This document shows, piece by piece, positions 1 through 6,878 of a DNA stretch of 8,479 bases. The position numbers were made by a program, and so were the translations under genes. How positions within the stretch are numbered: position 1 is the first letter of the stretch; every line of letters begins with the position of its first letter. The notes beneath the pieces are model-generated. The model did no database searches and was not told the DNA's origin. It saw nothing but the letters and a program-made list of their open reading frames with translations. Source of the DNA: an uncultured Prevotella sp. (lineage in GTDB: Bacteria; Bacteroidota; Bacteroidia; Bacteroidales; Bacteroidaceae); assembly GCA_934120735.1 (NCBI GenBank), contig CAKOVA010000072.1, positions 1 through 8,479 of the forward strand, written 5' to 3'.

Positions 1-465
1 CCTCGTGTTGTCCCCTTCATCAATACGTTACAAATGTAGATAAAAAATTCCGAATAGGAAGTTTATTTTTAGAAAAACAGAAAAGTGCTAAGGTGATTTG
101 TCTACTAAAACAGCATGTATCACCTCATTAGAAAGCTCGTCAAACTCAAGATAGTTGGTGAACTGTCACATATATAACGACAAAAATAATGTCATAATCG
201 GGTTTTTATTTTCATCATTTAACGTAAAACGTCTGGATGGATACAACGAAAAACCGCACGCAATCAGTACTTCCGTGCAGCTTTTCTGTAAGTTTTGCCC
301 ATCAATCGGTTGCTATCTTCATGGGGCTTGTACGTCTTTCCCAGCCTGCGTATGGGCGACATGGGGTTTCAGCTCGCTCTGGTATGCACACTAAGCATGT
401 GCGGGACGCAGGTAAAATCGCATCCCGTGATGCCATGTGTGCCATGAAACAACTCTCGTTACCGG
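1..465. other. Non-coding stretch at the left edge, no convincing gene
   Basis: No reading frame here has a plausible start, family resemblance or good codon pattern; the short overlapping frames run on both strands and look like chance. Two weak structures are visible: an inverted repeat AGGTGAT/ATCACCT (91-97 and 119-125, 21-base loop) and a small hairpin GCATC/GATGC (420-433) which, read leftward, is followed by GATTTTA and could be a weak terminator for the PspC gene. The first 40 bases look like the promoter region of a leftward gene outside the window. The stretch may include decayed coding sequence, but I could not recognise any. Confidence 0.5.
31..38 (-). promoter_or_regulatory. Possible -7 box of a leftward gene beyond the left edge
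   Basis: Read on the minus strand the site is TACATTTG, a full match to the Bacteroidota -7 consensus TAnnTTTG. No TTTG or TTG lies at the usual 20-base distance, so the -33 half is missing or weak. A minus-strand ATG at 20-18 could begin the gene, but only about six codons lie in the window, too few to identify it. Confidence 0.35.
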
Positions 466-648
466 TTATTTCTTGGGGATAATCATCCACAAAACGAGGT
501 AAAGTATCAGTCCGCTGAAAGCGGTAAACACCGTTGCCACGGCATAGAGCACGCGAAAGACGGTTGGGTCTACATCAAAATACTCGGCCAGTCCGCCGCA
601 AACTCCTCCGATCATCTTGTTGCTGGATAAGGTTAATTTCTTCTTCAT
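466..648 (-). CDS. PspC-domain small membrane protein
   Basis: A 60-residue protein made almost entirely of one PspC domain. The N-terminal half carries the family signature (GGVCGGLAEYFDVDPTVFR, residues 14-32), and residues 33-57 form one hydrophobic membrane segment followed by a short basic tail (PKK). In proteobacteria PspC is an inner-membrane sensor partner in the phage-shock envelope-stress response. Stand-alone short PspC proteins are common in Bacteroidota, where their role is less clear, so a part in membrane stress is inferred from the family only. The start ATG at 648 follows an A-rich stretch (AAAGAAAAAATGTC), typical for this phylum. The gene lies 87 bases downstream of argR on the same strand with no TAnnTTTG box between, so it may be co-transcribed with argR. 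No pspA or pspF is nearby. Confidence 0.9.
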   Translation of the reverse strand: MKKKLTLSSNKMIGGVCGGLAEYFDVDPTVFRVLYAVATVFTAFSGLILYLVLWMIIPKK

Positions 649-735
649 GACATTTTTTCTTTTGAGTTTAATTGTATGTTAGACGTTGCAGATGCCTGAA
701 TAGTTGCATGCATTTCGGCTATGTGTCTACAGTTG

Positions 736-1209
736 TTACATATTGAGCAGCAGTTCGTTGAGCAAGTCCGTTATTTCGTATTCGCTCACGCCAGCCTTAA
801 CGACGATGAAGATGGTATCGTCGCCGGCGATGGTCCCCAAAATTTCCGGGATGTCGCTGTTGTCTAAGTTGTATGCGATGCTGCTGGCATAGCCCGGACG
901 GGTTTTGATGACGCCGATGTTGCCAGAGAAATTGATGGACAGAAACCCCGGCGTGCGCATCATTTCTCGTGCCGAGGCAGGATTGTGCACCCGGCGGTAC
1001 ATGGTTTCGTTGGGCAGAACGTACACATATTTGCCATTCATGCTGGCCGCTTTGGCAACCTTCAGCTGCTTCAGGTCACGACTCAAGGTGGCCTGTGTCA
1101 GCTCGAAACCTTCTTTTTTCAGTTCATCGAGCAGCTCTTTCTGACTGCCTATCTCCTTGCTCGAAATGAGCATTTTGATGGTTTCTATTCTATCTTCTTT
1201 TAACTTCAT
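736..1209 (-). CDS. argR: Arginine repressor ArgR
   Basis: A 157-residue full-length ArgR/AhrC-type regulator. The N-terminal winged helix-turn-helix (about residues 5-65) contains the recognition region ELTQATLSRDLKQLKVAK (36-53), the family hallmark. The C-terminal domain carries GTIAGDD (125-131), the segment that binds arginine and builds the hexamer in characterised ArgR proteins. In those proteins arginine-bound hexamers repress arginine biosynthesis and act on catabolic genes; the same role is expected here. No arg biosynthesis genes are in the window, so the regulator is apart from its usual targets, with a PspC gene downstream instead. A strong promoter lies upstream. A TGAAT half-site-like sequence occurs in the leader, but I see no full ARG-box palindrome, so autoregulation is not shown. 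Confidence 0.95.
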   Translation of the reverse strand: MKLKEDRIETIKMLISSKEIGSQKELLDELKKEGFELTQATLSRDLKQLKVAKAASMNGKYVYVLPNETMYRRVHNPASAREMMRTPGFLSINFSGNIGVIKTRPGYASSIAYNLDNSDIPEILGTIAGDDTIFIVVKAGVSEYEITDLLNELLLNM

Positions 1210-1237
1210 CGTTTGTAAGATTATTCACAGCTACCTG

Positions 1238-1267
1238 CAAATATAATGAATTTTGCATAAAAACAAA
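1238..1267 (-). promoter_or_regulatory. Promoter of argR
   Basis: On the minus strand TTTG (1267-1264) is followed 18 bases later by TATATTTG (1245-1238), matching the Bacteroidota -33/-7 promoter pattern with spacing slightly short of the common 19-21. The start of transcription is expected a few bases downstream, giving a leader of roughly 20-25 bases before the argR ATG at 1209. Confidence 0.75.
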
Positions 1268-1443
1268 ACGATTCTTGCCAAAACCAACATTTATATACAC
1301 TTATTAACAGAGAAGAAGTGGAGGGTATCATCTGCTCTTGTTTACGACAAAGGTCTGGTAAAACCGCTACTGCCATGGGCGAGGCAAATGGAGGTTTATG
1401 AGAAAAATGTGCTTTCAAGGAAGAGGATGTCGAAGAATAATGC

Positions 1444-1451
1444 TATCTTTG
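1444..1451 (+). promoter_or_regulatory. -7 box for the hydrolase-thioesterase pair
   Basis: TATCTTTG is a full match to TAnnTTTG, 26 bases upstream of the hydrolase ATG, so the mRNA leader would be about 20 bases. No TTTG is seen at the standard -33 distance, so the promoter may be weak or activator-dependent. Confidence 0.6.
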
Positions 1452-1477
1452 CGTGACAACCAAGCAAATAATTGACA

Positions 1478-2662
1478 ATGATGAACAAACAAACCTATCG
1501 ATGGGGAGCCACCCTGCTGCTTGCGCTCGTGCTGTCTCTGCCCGCTTTCTCGCACACCAAACGAGCTATGCGCGAGCGATTTATCGCTAAAGCTGAAGTG
1601 CCGCTCATTGGTGAGCGACTTAAGAGGGAATGGATGAGAACTACCCGAGCACGTTTGGGGCTGTATTACAGGGCTCGTACGCTGACACATAATGGGGTGT
1701 CTATGCCGCTGTGGTGGACGGTCTACGGTGACAAACCAGTCGATGGTTATAGCTTGTTCATCTCGCTTCATGGGGGAGGTGGAACCACACAAGAGGTGAA
1801 CAACCAGCAGTGGGAGAACCAAAAACACCTTTATCGTCCCCAGCAGGCTGTTTATGTGGCACCTCGTGCGCCATGGAATTTGTGGAATATGTGGTGTCAT
1901 GAAGGTATTGACCCACTTTACGAACAACTCATCCAGATGTGTGTGGCCTTCGAGGGTGTCAACCCAGACAAGGTGTACCTCATGGGTTACTCGGCTGGGG
2001 GCGATGGTGTGTGGCGCATGGCCCCGCGCATGGCCGACTCGTGGGCGGCGGCTTCGATGATGGCGGGCCATCCTGGCGACGTGTCTTTGCTGAATCTGCG
2101 CAACACGCCTTTCATGATTTGGTGCGGTGAACACGATGCTGCCTACAATCGTAATACGTTGGCAGCACAGCGGGGACTGCAAATGGACTCGCTGCAACAG
2201 CACGATCCTACGGGATACGTTCATCAAACACATATAATAAAAGGTGCGGGACATTGGATGAATCGGGTTGATTCGGCTGCAGTGCCATGGATGCAACAAT
2301 TCCGCCGCAACCCTTATCCCAAGCAAATTGTGTGGCGACAGGCCGAAGTGGTGAAGCCTTATTTCTATTGGTTGGGCGCACCCCGGCATGAGTTGGCGCC
2401 AGGCAAGATGGTGCGCGCGTCCATTCATGGTAATCAGGTGGACATCACCGCGTGCGATTTCTCCTCGCTGACCATCTATCTCAATGACGACTTGGTTGAT
2501 TTGGACAAAGCGGTGACCATTAAGTATGGCAAGCGATTGCTGTTTCGCGGACGTGTCAGGCGCAAGGAGTCGACCATGCGGCAAACGCTCACCCAGCGTA
2601 ACGACTGGGCGTACATGTTCCCCGCCATGGTCAAGGTGAATGTTGAATCTAAAAAACGATAA
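1478..2662 (+). CDS. Secreted alpha/beta hydrolase (esterase/depolymerase-like)
   Basis: A 394-residue protein with an N-terminal signal peptide (residues 1-25: hydrophobic ATLLLALVLSLPAFS, cleavage likely after AFS), so it should act in the periplasm. The catalytic domain (about 65-290) has an oxyanion-hole loop SLHGGGG (96-102), the nucleophile elbow GYSAGG with Ser172, an acid residue in GEHDAAYNR (Asp220) and the base in GAGHWM (His259). This layout fits the esterase D/poly(3-hydroxybutyrate)-depolymerase-like and feruloyl-esterase-like hydrolases. The substrate cannot be read from the sequence; an acyl ester on a polymer is one possibility. The C-terminal 100 residues form a beta-rich extension. 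I chose ATG 1478 over the in-frame TTG six bases earlier because ATG-ATG follows an A-rich leader and gives a normal signal peptide; ATG 1481 is equally possible. The next gene begins 2 bases after the stop, so the two form an operon. Confidence 0.85.
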   Translation: MMNKQTYRWGATLLLALVLSLPAFSHTKRAMRERFIAKAEVPLIGERLKREWMRTTRARLGLYYRARTLTHNGVSMPLWWTVYGDKPVDGYSLFISLHGGGGTTQEVNNQQWENQKHLYRPQQAVYVAPRAPWNLWNMWCHEGIDPLYEQLIQMCVAFEGVNPDKVYLMGYSAGGDGVWRMAPRMADSWAAASMMAGHPGDVSLLNLRNTPFMIWCGEHDAAYNRNTLAAQRGLQMDSLQQHDPTGYVHQTHIIKGAGHWMNRVDSAAVPWMQQFRRNPYPKQIVWRQAEVVKPYFYWLGAPRHELAPGKMVRASIHGNQVDITACDFSSLTIYLNDDLVDLDKAVTIKYGKRLLFRGRVRRKESTMRQTLTQRNDWAYMFPAMVKVNVESKKR

Positions 2663-2664
2663 CG

Positions 2665-3033
2665 ATGTTAAAAGAAGGATTGACCCATACCAGCCGGTTG
2701 ACCGTGACCGATGCGCAAACCGCGCAAGTCATTGGCTCGGGCGATTTGCCCGTGTTGGCTACGCCTGTCATGCTGGCTTTGATGGAGAACGCTGCCATGC
2801 TGGCGGTGGCTAACGAGTTGGAAGAAGGACAAACCACGGTGGGCGGGCATATCAGCTCGTCGCATCTTAAGCCGAGTAAGGTGGGGGCGATGGTGGAAGC
2901 CACGGCCACTTTGACAAAGATTGACCGCCGCAAACTGTTTTTTCACGTGGTGGCCAAGCAGGATGGTGAGGTGATTGGCGAGGGCGACCACCTGCGGTTC
3001 GTGGTAGACAAGCAACGCTTCATGCAGGGATGA
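2665..3033 (+). CDS. Hotdog-fold thioesterase, FlK-like
   Basis: A 122-residue single hotdog domain, resembling the fluoroacetyl-CoA thioesterase (FlK) group. Residues that align with the FlK active site are present: Thr33 and Glu41 in ATPVMLALMENAAM, with the same 8-residue spacing as FlK Thr42/Glu50, a Gly pair before the core strand (GGH, 60-62), and His68 in SSHLKPSKVG. Such enzymes hydrolyse short acyl-CoA thioesters in the cytoplasm; members in bacteria that make no fluoroacetate probably act as housekeeping acyl-CoA thioesterases. The true substrate here is unknown. The gene starts 2 bases after the secreted hydrolase, so it is probably translated from the same mRNA, although the two products act on different sides of the membrane. 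It is intact and of normal family length. Confidence 0.88.
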   Translation: MLKEGLTHTSRLTVTDAQTAQVIGSGDLPVLATPVMLALMENAAMLAVANELEEGQTTVGGHISSSHLKPSKVGAMVEATATLTKIDRRKLFFHVVAKQDGEVIGEGDHLRFVVDKQRFMQG

Positions 3034-3123
3034 GAAACGGGTGTTTTCGCCTGAAAAATGTGAGTGGCGAAGCATAGCTGCACACTTGCTTTTTAATAGC
3101 CATGCAATTGCCGTATAAGTAAT

Positions 3124-3168
3124 ATGGGTTTAGCCGCTAATTCCATACAGATTAGCGGCTAAACCCAT
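3124..3168. repeat. Perfect 18-bp inverted repeat, possible bidirectional terminator
   Basis: The arm ATGGGTTTAGCCGCTAAT (3124-3141) is perfectly repeated in inverse at 3151-3168 around a 9-base loop. It lies between convergent units (thioesterase reading right, lipoprotein remnant reading left), where a two-way terminator is expected. No T-run follows on either side, so it is not a classical intrinsic terminator. It could equally be a mobile-element end or an mRNA 3'-stabilising hairpin. Confidence 0.6.
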
Positions 3169-3243
3169 GTCTATTGTAAGTGTTTGATGGATGCCGTTCT
3201 GCGCATTTGTATTTGCATTGGATGAATACGGATCTGTTTCGCA

Positions 3244-3714
3244 TCATCCAAGATCTCCTGCACCAGCTCCTCTTAAAACACATTCGCCTATTGATGCTCT
3301 GGTCAGGTTTTCAGCATTCATCGCTTTATTGTAATCTAAAATGAGAGTGCCAATAGAAGCCATTCCATATTCGCCATCTTTACAGTTCTTTATTTCTGAA
3401 ACATCTATGTCGTTTTGTACAAGAAAAACTTCTATTTCTTTTTGCAAAAACGCTTGATAATTCGCACAATGTATCTTCTTCAAGAGTCACAGCGCGGGTA
3501 GAACTTGGGTTATAGTTGAGATATTTTATCTGCAAAATCTTGGATAACAGCGGCTGTTAACGCTGAGACTGTTCCAATCCAACTATACTTTCATCAGCAA
3601 TTTCTGTATATGCTGATACCGTTTCGTTATCTTCACTTGAAGAACATGACAAAAATAAAACAACACACATACTCAATGGCAAGTAACCTGCTAAATTTAT
3701 TTTTATTTATTCAT
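3244..3714 (-). pseudogene. Frameshifted lipoprotein gene (remnant)
   Basis: Read leftward this is one gene of about 155 codons broken into pieces in different frames. ATG at 3714 gives MNK and then a stop. After a frame change an uninterrupted lipoprotein signal follows: INLAGYLPLSMCVVLFLSC then SSSEDNE, with lipobox FLSC and the acidic residues typical of exported Bacteroidota lipoproteins. That frame stops at 3557. A second frame continues TVSALTAAVIQDFADKISQL (stop at 3510), a third reads NYNPSSTRAVTLEEDTLCELS, and a fourth carries the rest, ending ASIGECVLRGAGAGDLG with stop at 3244. Each piece has good codon character where the last one fails, and breaks lie near A/T runs, so this is a decayed gene and not chance. 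The longest piece (3483-3244) would start at a TTG directly after a stop codon, so it is unlikely to be an independent gene. Family unknown; it was probably a small outer-membrane-anchored protein. Confidence 0.75.
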
Positions 3715-3931
3715 TGTAAATAATATTTGAAATTGATAGACTGATGAAGTAAATAAAAATAACTAAAGCCAAGAAATCACGCTCTAAAATTGCCCTTTTA
3801 AGTTTTTTGTTAGGCTCACGTGTATTTTTAATTATTGAAACTATAGTTGTAACAATACCAACAATAAATAAAAGCAATACAACATAGTAATGGAGTGTTG
3901 ATAAATTTAGTGAGCTTAATATAGTATTCAT
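3707..3931 (-). CDS. Small two-helix membrane protein, unknown
   Basis: A 74-residue protein with two strongly hydrophobic segments (about residues 15-34, YYVVLLLFIVGIVTTIVSII, and 53-70, FLALVIFIYFISLSISNI) joined by a basic loop (KNTREPNKKLKRAILERD). By the positive-inside rule the loop should face the cytoplasm. I do not recognise the family. Its last codons overlap the start codon of the broken lipoprotein gene by 8 bases, which suggests the two once formed a translationally coupled pair. The start ATG at 3931 follows AAAGAAAAA. No TAnnTTTG promoter is visible directly upstream. The frame is intact, but both neighbours are broken, so it may be dying or may survive as a relic of an accessory pair. 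Confidence 0.55.
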   Translation of the reverse strand: MNTILSSLNLSTLHYYVVLLLFIVGIVTTIVSIIKNTREPNKKLKRAILERDFLALVIFIYFISLSISNIIYNE

Positions 3932-3991
3932 TTTTTCTTTGTGCTTTGATTATTTAGACTAATTGCGCTTCCTAGACAATTCTATTTTTGG

Positions 3992-4447
3992 TTACAAGTA
4001 CTCTGTTTCGTATATTCTTTGCTGCTGTCTTTTTCTGTCATAGGGATAAAGTTTGATTTCTGCAATAAAGATATGAAATAAAAGTGATACAGGAAGAAAA
4101 ATATCATGTTTTGTTATAATCTTTATCCATTTTATCACTTTTTCCATCGTGCATAATGTGCAGACGGAACGAAAGGGTGAAGAACAAAAGGCAAACTTGG
4201 GGGCGAAGAGCCAACTTTTATGGCGAGTTCCTTCGTTTTGAACTATTCGGAATTTCCGAATAGTTGCCTCTTCCGATAGCTCTCCCGTGTTGAAGATGCT
4301 TCTTAGATGTTCGTTGATAGTACTCACGCTCACATTGAACAACTCTGCCATGCGTTTTTGAGTAAGCCAAAAAGTTCCATCTTCGTAGCGTACTTGAATG
4401 CTTACGTCGCCACTGTCGTTCGTGTATAATATCAGGTTGCTCTCCAT
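3992..4447 (-). pseudogene. RhuM-family gene, truncated after the N-terminal domain
   Basis: The open frame encodes 151 residues, but only the first 75 or so look like RhuM: IILYTN-type start, YEDGTFWLTQKRMAELFNVS (21-40, a helix-turn-helix-like segment), INEHLRSIFNTGELSEEATI (44-63) and RKFRIVQNEGTR (64-75). Intact RhuM proteins continue at once with a segment around YNLDAIIAVGYRVNS and run to over 300 residues; here, from about position 4222, the frame enters unrelated sequence (HKSWLFAPKFAFCSS...) and ends. This points to a deletion or insertion joining the rhuM 5' end to foreign DNA. RhuM was named from a Salmonella pathogenicity island and is common on accessory islands; its role is poorly known. 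ATG 4447 lies 27 bases after the stop of the DUF4923-like gene. A truncated product could be made, but normal function is unlikely. Confidence 0.8.
4241..4265. repeat. 12-bp perfect palindrome inside the rhuM remnant
   Basis: AACTATTCGGAA (4241-4252) is mirrored by TTCCGAATAGTT (4254-4265) around a single base. It encodes the TIRKFRIV stretch of RhuM, so it may simply follow from the conserved protein sequence. Confidence 0.5.
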
Positions 4448-4474
4448 GATTGATTTACTATCGCCTTGGTTTAC

Positions 4475-5122
4475 CTACTTTCCCATTTCAAATCCCATAC
4501 GGATGCCATCGTAGTTTTTGCTAATTTTACCGATGGTTTCCAGTTTGCTGTTACCGCTGATGCTGGCGATGGCCTGAAACAGGGTGAGCAGTTTTTTCGA
4601 TTCCAAGAGAAAGCTCATGCCTTTTGGCGTGCGCTTGACATAACACGGAAAGGTGATGAGAAACGTCTGCAAATCCAGTTTACATTCGTCTGGGTGGTAA
4701 GTGTACGAGCCTTGAAAGGTCTTGCCAGCCAACTGAATGGTAAAGGTCTTGTCCTTGTTTAATTGAAGTGTGGTGTTTCTTGCATTGAATCCAACGCTTT
4801 GGTACGGTGCTTTCAGCTTCTCCTTGGCCTGTGTGGCCGCCACTTCGCCTCCTGCTTTCGCCAAAGCGTTCTTGCTGGTGAACGCCACACCCGGTTGGGT
4901 GTAGTGCCACGAGCCATAAAGCTGGGCCTCAGTTGGCTTGTCCAGACCAATAACGCTGTTGAAAGCGTTGCCTAAGGCATCACCGTTGGTCATGGCACTG
5001 AGTATTTGGCCAAACGTGCTTGTTTCTTTCTTTTGAGCCTGCGTGGTATCAGTTTGCAAGCTGCCACAACTCATCAGTGCCGCACAAAATAGGGCGGCAC
5101 ACGTCATATAAATGGTTTTCAT
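4475..5122 (-). CDS. DUF4923-like lipoprotein
   Basis: A 215-residue lipoprotein: a short basic start, hydrophobic segment (MTCAALFCAALMSC) and lipobox LMSC with the lipidated Cys at residue 19, followed by GSLQTDTT. The mature part has a linker with QILSAMTNGDALGNAFNSVIG (39-59) and then a beta-rich domain beginning LYGSWHYTQPGVAFTS (68-83) with LYGSWxYxxPGVAFxS, which I associate with the Bacteroidota family DUF4923, whose members are annotated as lipocalin-like. The function of the family is unknown. The ATG lies 5 bases after the stop of the Bax inhibitor-1 gene, with GGAGAGAG just upstream that may serve as a ribosome binding site; co-transcription from the Bax promoter is almost certain. 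Localisation to the envelope fits its membrane-protein partner. Confidence 0.82.
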   Translation of the reverse strand: MKTIYMTCAALFCAALMSCGSLQTDTTQAQKKETSTFGQILSAMTNGDALGNAFNSVIGLDKPTEAQLYGSWHYTQPGVAFTSKNALAKAGGEVAATQAKEKLKAPYQSVGFNARNTTLQLNKDKTFTIQLAGKTFQGSYTYHPDECKLDLQTFLITFPCYVKRTPKGMSFLLESKKLLTLFQAIASISGNSKLETIGKISKNYDGIRMGFEMGK

Positions 5123-5127
5123 TGTCT

Positions 5128-5844
5128 TTACTCTCTCCTTCCGAATATCCGCAGCAAATACAAGAACAGGTTGATGAAGTCGAGGTACAATGACAGCGCA
5201 CCCAATAGGGCCACCTTTTGCGCACCTTCGCCCATGTCTGTCTGCATGGCCAGCATCTGTTTAATCTTCTGTGTGTCGTATGCGGTAAGTCCTACGAAAA
5301 TCAATACGCCTGCATAACTGAGGATTAAGTCGAAGCCACTGCTCTTAACCAAGAATACGTTGACCAGGGTAGCGATAATCAGTCCGATGAGGGCCATCAA
5401 GAGAAGTTTGCCCCACGATGATAAATCGCGCTTGGTAAAATAGCCGTATGCTGCCATAACCCCAAAGGTGCCTGCCGTGATGAAGAACACGTTGGCGATG
5501 GAGGACATGGTGTACACGGCGAATATCAGCGACAGCGTGGCACCGTTCAGGACCGAATATAGCACAAAGAGCAGCGTAGCCGTCGTGAGGGACAGTCTGT
5601 TGATGGCTGCCGATATGGCGATGACAATAGCCAGTTCGGCTATGATGAGGCCCCACATGATGGCTGGAGTCTGAATGATGGTCATCATCAAGCCAGGTGA
5701 TGAAGCCACGCCATAGGCCGTTATGCCGGTGAGAACCAGCGCCAAGGTCATCCAAACATATACTTTTCGCATGAGAGCTGGGAAGGCCAGTGACAACGAA
5801 CCCTCTTGCTCTCTAATCAATCTGTCTAAATCATTTACTTCCAT
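5128..5844 (-). CDS. Bax inhibitor-1/YccA family membrane protein
   Basis: A 238-residue integral membrane protein with seven predicted helices and the family's C-terminal signature: VGLTAYDTQKIKQ (184-196) and LGALSLYLDFINLFLYLLRI (214-233). Asp190 and Asp222 correspond in position to the two aspartates that form the pH-sensing pair in the Bacillus YetJ calcium-leak protein, so a pH-gated ion leak is plausible. The E. coli relative YccA binds and modulates the FtsH protease. Which of these roles applies here cannot be told. The N-terminus (1-25) is a soluble, acidic tail. ATG 5844 follows AATAAAAAAGACTT, and an ideal promoter lies 29 bases upstream, which supports this start. First gene of a two-gene operon with the DUF4923-like lipoprotein. 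Confidence 0.93.
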   Translation of the reverse strand: MEVNDLDRLIREQEGSLSLAFPALMRKVYVWMTLALVLTGITAYGVASSPGLMMTIIQTPAIMWGLIIAELAIVIAISAAINRLSLTTATLLFVLYSVLNGATLSLIFAVYTMSSIANVFFITAGTFGVMAAYGYFTKRDLSSWGKLLLMALIGLIIATLVNVFLVKSSGFDLILSYAGVLIFVGLTAYDTQKIKQMLAMQTDMGEGAQKVALLGALSLYLDFINLFLYLLRIFGRRE

Positions 5845-5872
5845 AAGTCTTTTTTATTGATGTATTTGTCTG

Positions 5873-5904
5873 CAAAGATATATTATTTATGTGAAGGATG
5901 CAAA
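5873..5904 (-). promoter_or_regulatory. Promoter of the Bax inhibitor-1/DUF4923 operon
   Basis: On the minus strand TTTG (5904-5901), exactly 20 bases, then TATCTTTG (5880-5873): a complete Bacteroidota housekeeping promoter. Transcription should begin near 5867, leaving a leader of about 20 bases. Confidence 0.85.
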
Positions 5905-6012
5905 TCTATCTGACTCCATGCAGTTAAAAAGATCCGGCGCAACACATGACGCATTCGGCATGGTTTTCTTTCGAAGAAGATAAATAGGGCATGCTGTGTT
6001 TCTATTGTTTTC

Positions 6013-6044
6013 TTTGTGACAATGCTCGAAAAAGTGTAACTTTA
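6013..6044 (+). promoter_or_regulatory. Promoter of the O-acetyltransferase gene
   Basis: TTTG (6013-6016), exactly 20 bases, then TAACTTTA (6037-6044), one base off the TAnnTTTG consensus. It lies 17 bases before the ATG, so the leader is very short and consists of the A-rich ribosome binding stretch AAGAAAAAGAAA. Confidence 0.65.
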
Positions 6045-6061
6045 CCACCAAGAAAAAGAAA

Positions 6062-6619
6062 ATGATGAAGACCGAATTTGAAAAGATGCGTACAGAGGAG
6101 CGGTATTCCTTTGCAGACCCGGAGGTCGCGGCCAGTCTTGCACATGCAATAGACTTGTGTCGCCAGTTGCAGACCATGACGCTCACCGACGAGCATTATC
6201 GTGATGTCATCGAACGGCTCATCCCCGGCATCCCGAAGAGCACCACCATCTGTCCGCCCTTTCATTGCGACCATGGCAGCGGTATCACGATAGGTGAGCA
6301 TACGTTTCTTAATTACAACTGTACCATCTTGGACGGGGCTTATGTGCGCATTGGGCATCATGTCCTTATAGGTCCCAATTGCCAGTTGTACACACCGCAG
6401 CATCCCATGAACTATTTGGAACGACGTTTGCCGCAAGAAACCTCTTATCCTATCAGCATCGGCGATGATACCTGGTTGGGTGGGGGTGTCATTGTGTGTC
6501 CGGGTGTTACCATCGGCAAGCGTTGCGTGATAGCTGCTGGTTCGGTGGTCACCACCGATATTCCCGATGACTGTATGGCAGCAGGCGTGCCAGCCAAAGT
6601 GAAAAAGCGGTTGGCGTGA
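6062..6619 (+). CDS. Maltose/galactoside-type O-acetyltransferase
   Basis: A 185-residue acetyltransferase of the LacA/Maa/NodL group, full family length. An N-terminal helical cap (residues 1-60) begins with EFEKMRTEERYSFADPE, the usual start of maltose acetyltransferases. A left-handed beta-helix of hexapeptide repeats follows (72-165: GITIGEHTFLNYNCTIL, VRIGHHVLIGPNCQLY, ISIGDDTWLGGGVIVCPGVTIG, CVIAAGSVVT), closed by AAGVPAKVKKRL. His114 in the PQHP motif matches the catalytic histidine of LacA (His115). The enzyme moves acetyl from acetyl-CoA to a hydroxyl on a sugar; it acts as a trimer in the cytoplasm. The exact acceptor is not predictable. It stands alone, divergent from the Bax operon. 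The start could be either ATG at 6062 or ATG at 6065. Confidence 0.92.
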   Translation: MMKTEFEKMRTEERYSFADPEVAASLAHAIDLCRQLQTMTLTDEHYRDVIERLIPGIPKSTTICPPFHCDHGSGITIGEHTFLNYNCTILDGAYVRIGHHVLIGPNCQLYTPQHPMNYLERRLPQETSYPISIGDDTWLGGGVIVCPGVTIGKRCVIAAGSVVTTDIPDDCMAAGVPAKVKKRLA

Positions 6620-6878
6620 AAAGATGGTTTGATTGATTTGGACTATATAATAAGGTGTAGACATGGGTGAAAATACCAAGAAGATGGTACGGCCACCTGT
6701 TTCTCAAAAAGTTTACACGCAAATGTCCATAAAAAGCGCATGCGTGGTGTGGTGGAAAATTAAAATCATCTATTCACTTACTCCTTCTTTCCGCTTCTTT
6801 TGTAAAGAATTAATCATCTCCCTCTCCCTTTTTGATGAGTTCAATGGCGGAATTTTCCTACTTGAAAACTAATTGATA
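6620..6878. other. Intergenic stretch before the tandem arrays
   Basis: No believable gene: the only open frame of note (6663-6872) is low-complexity with no family resemblance. No clear terminator hairpin with a T-run is seen after the acetyltransferase. The sequence becomes pyrimidine-rich (6770-6835, many CTTTC and CTCCC runs) before the first tandem repeats. Together with the arrays that follow, over 700 bases here lack protein-coding content. Confidence 0.5.

Noticed and set aside
1210..1235. ARG-box operator in the argR leader
   Set aside because: Only a TGAAT half-like sequence is present; the paired ATTCA does not follow at the expected distance, so I do not call an operator.
1415..2584. 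A 389-codon open frame on the minus strand
   Set aside because: It is the shadow of the alpha/beta hydrolase gene; composition is rich in His, Arg and Pro as is typical for antisense frames, with no promoter or motif.
2668..3075. 135-codon minus-strand frame opposite the thioesterase
   Set aside because: Antisense shadow of an intact hotdog gene, with no motif and no promoter.
3244..3483. Independent small protein or peptide precursor ending GAGAGDLG
   Set aside because: Its only start is a TTG directly after a stop codon, and the upstream frames carry a matching lipoprotein N-terminus, so it is better read as the tail of a broken gene.
6002..6679. A 225-codon open frame on the minus strand
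   Set aside because: Antisense of the O-acetyltransferase, whose hexapeptide repeats and catalytic His are clear on the plus strand.
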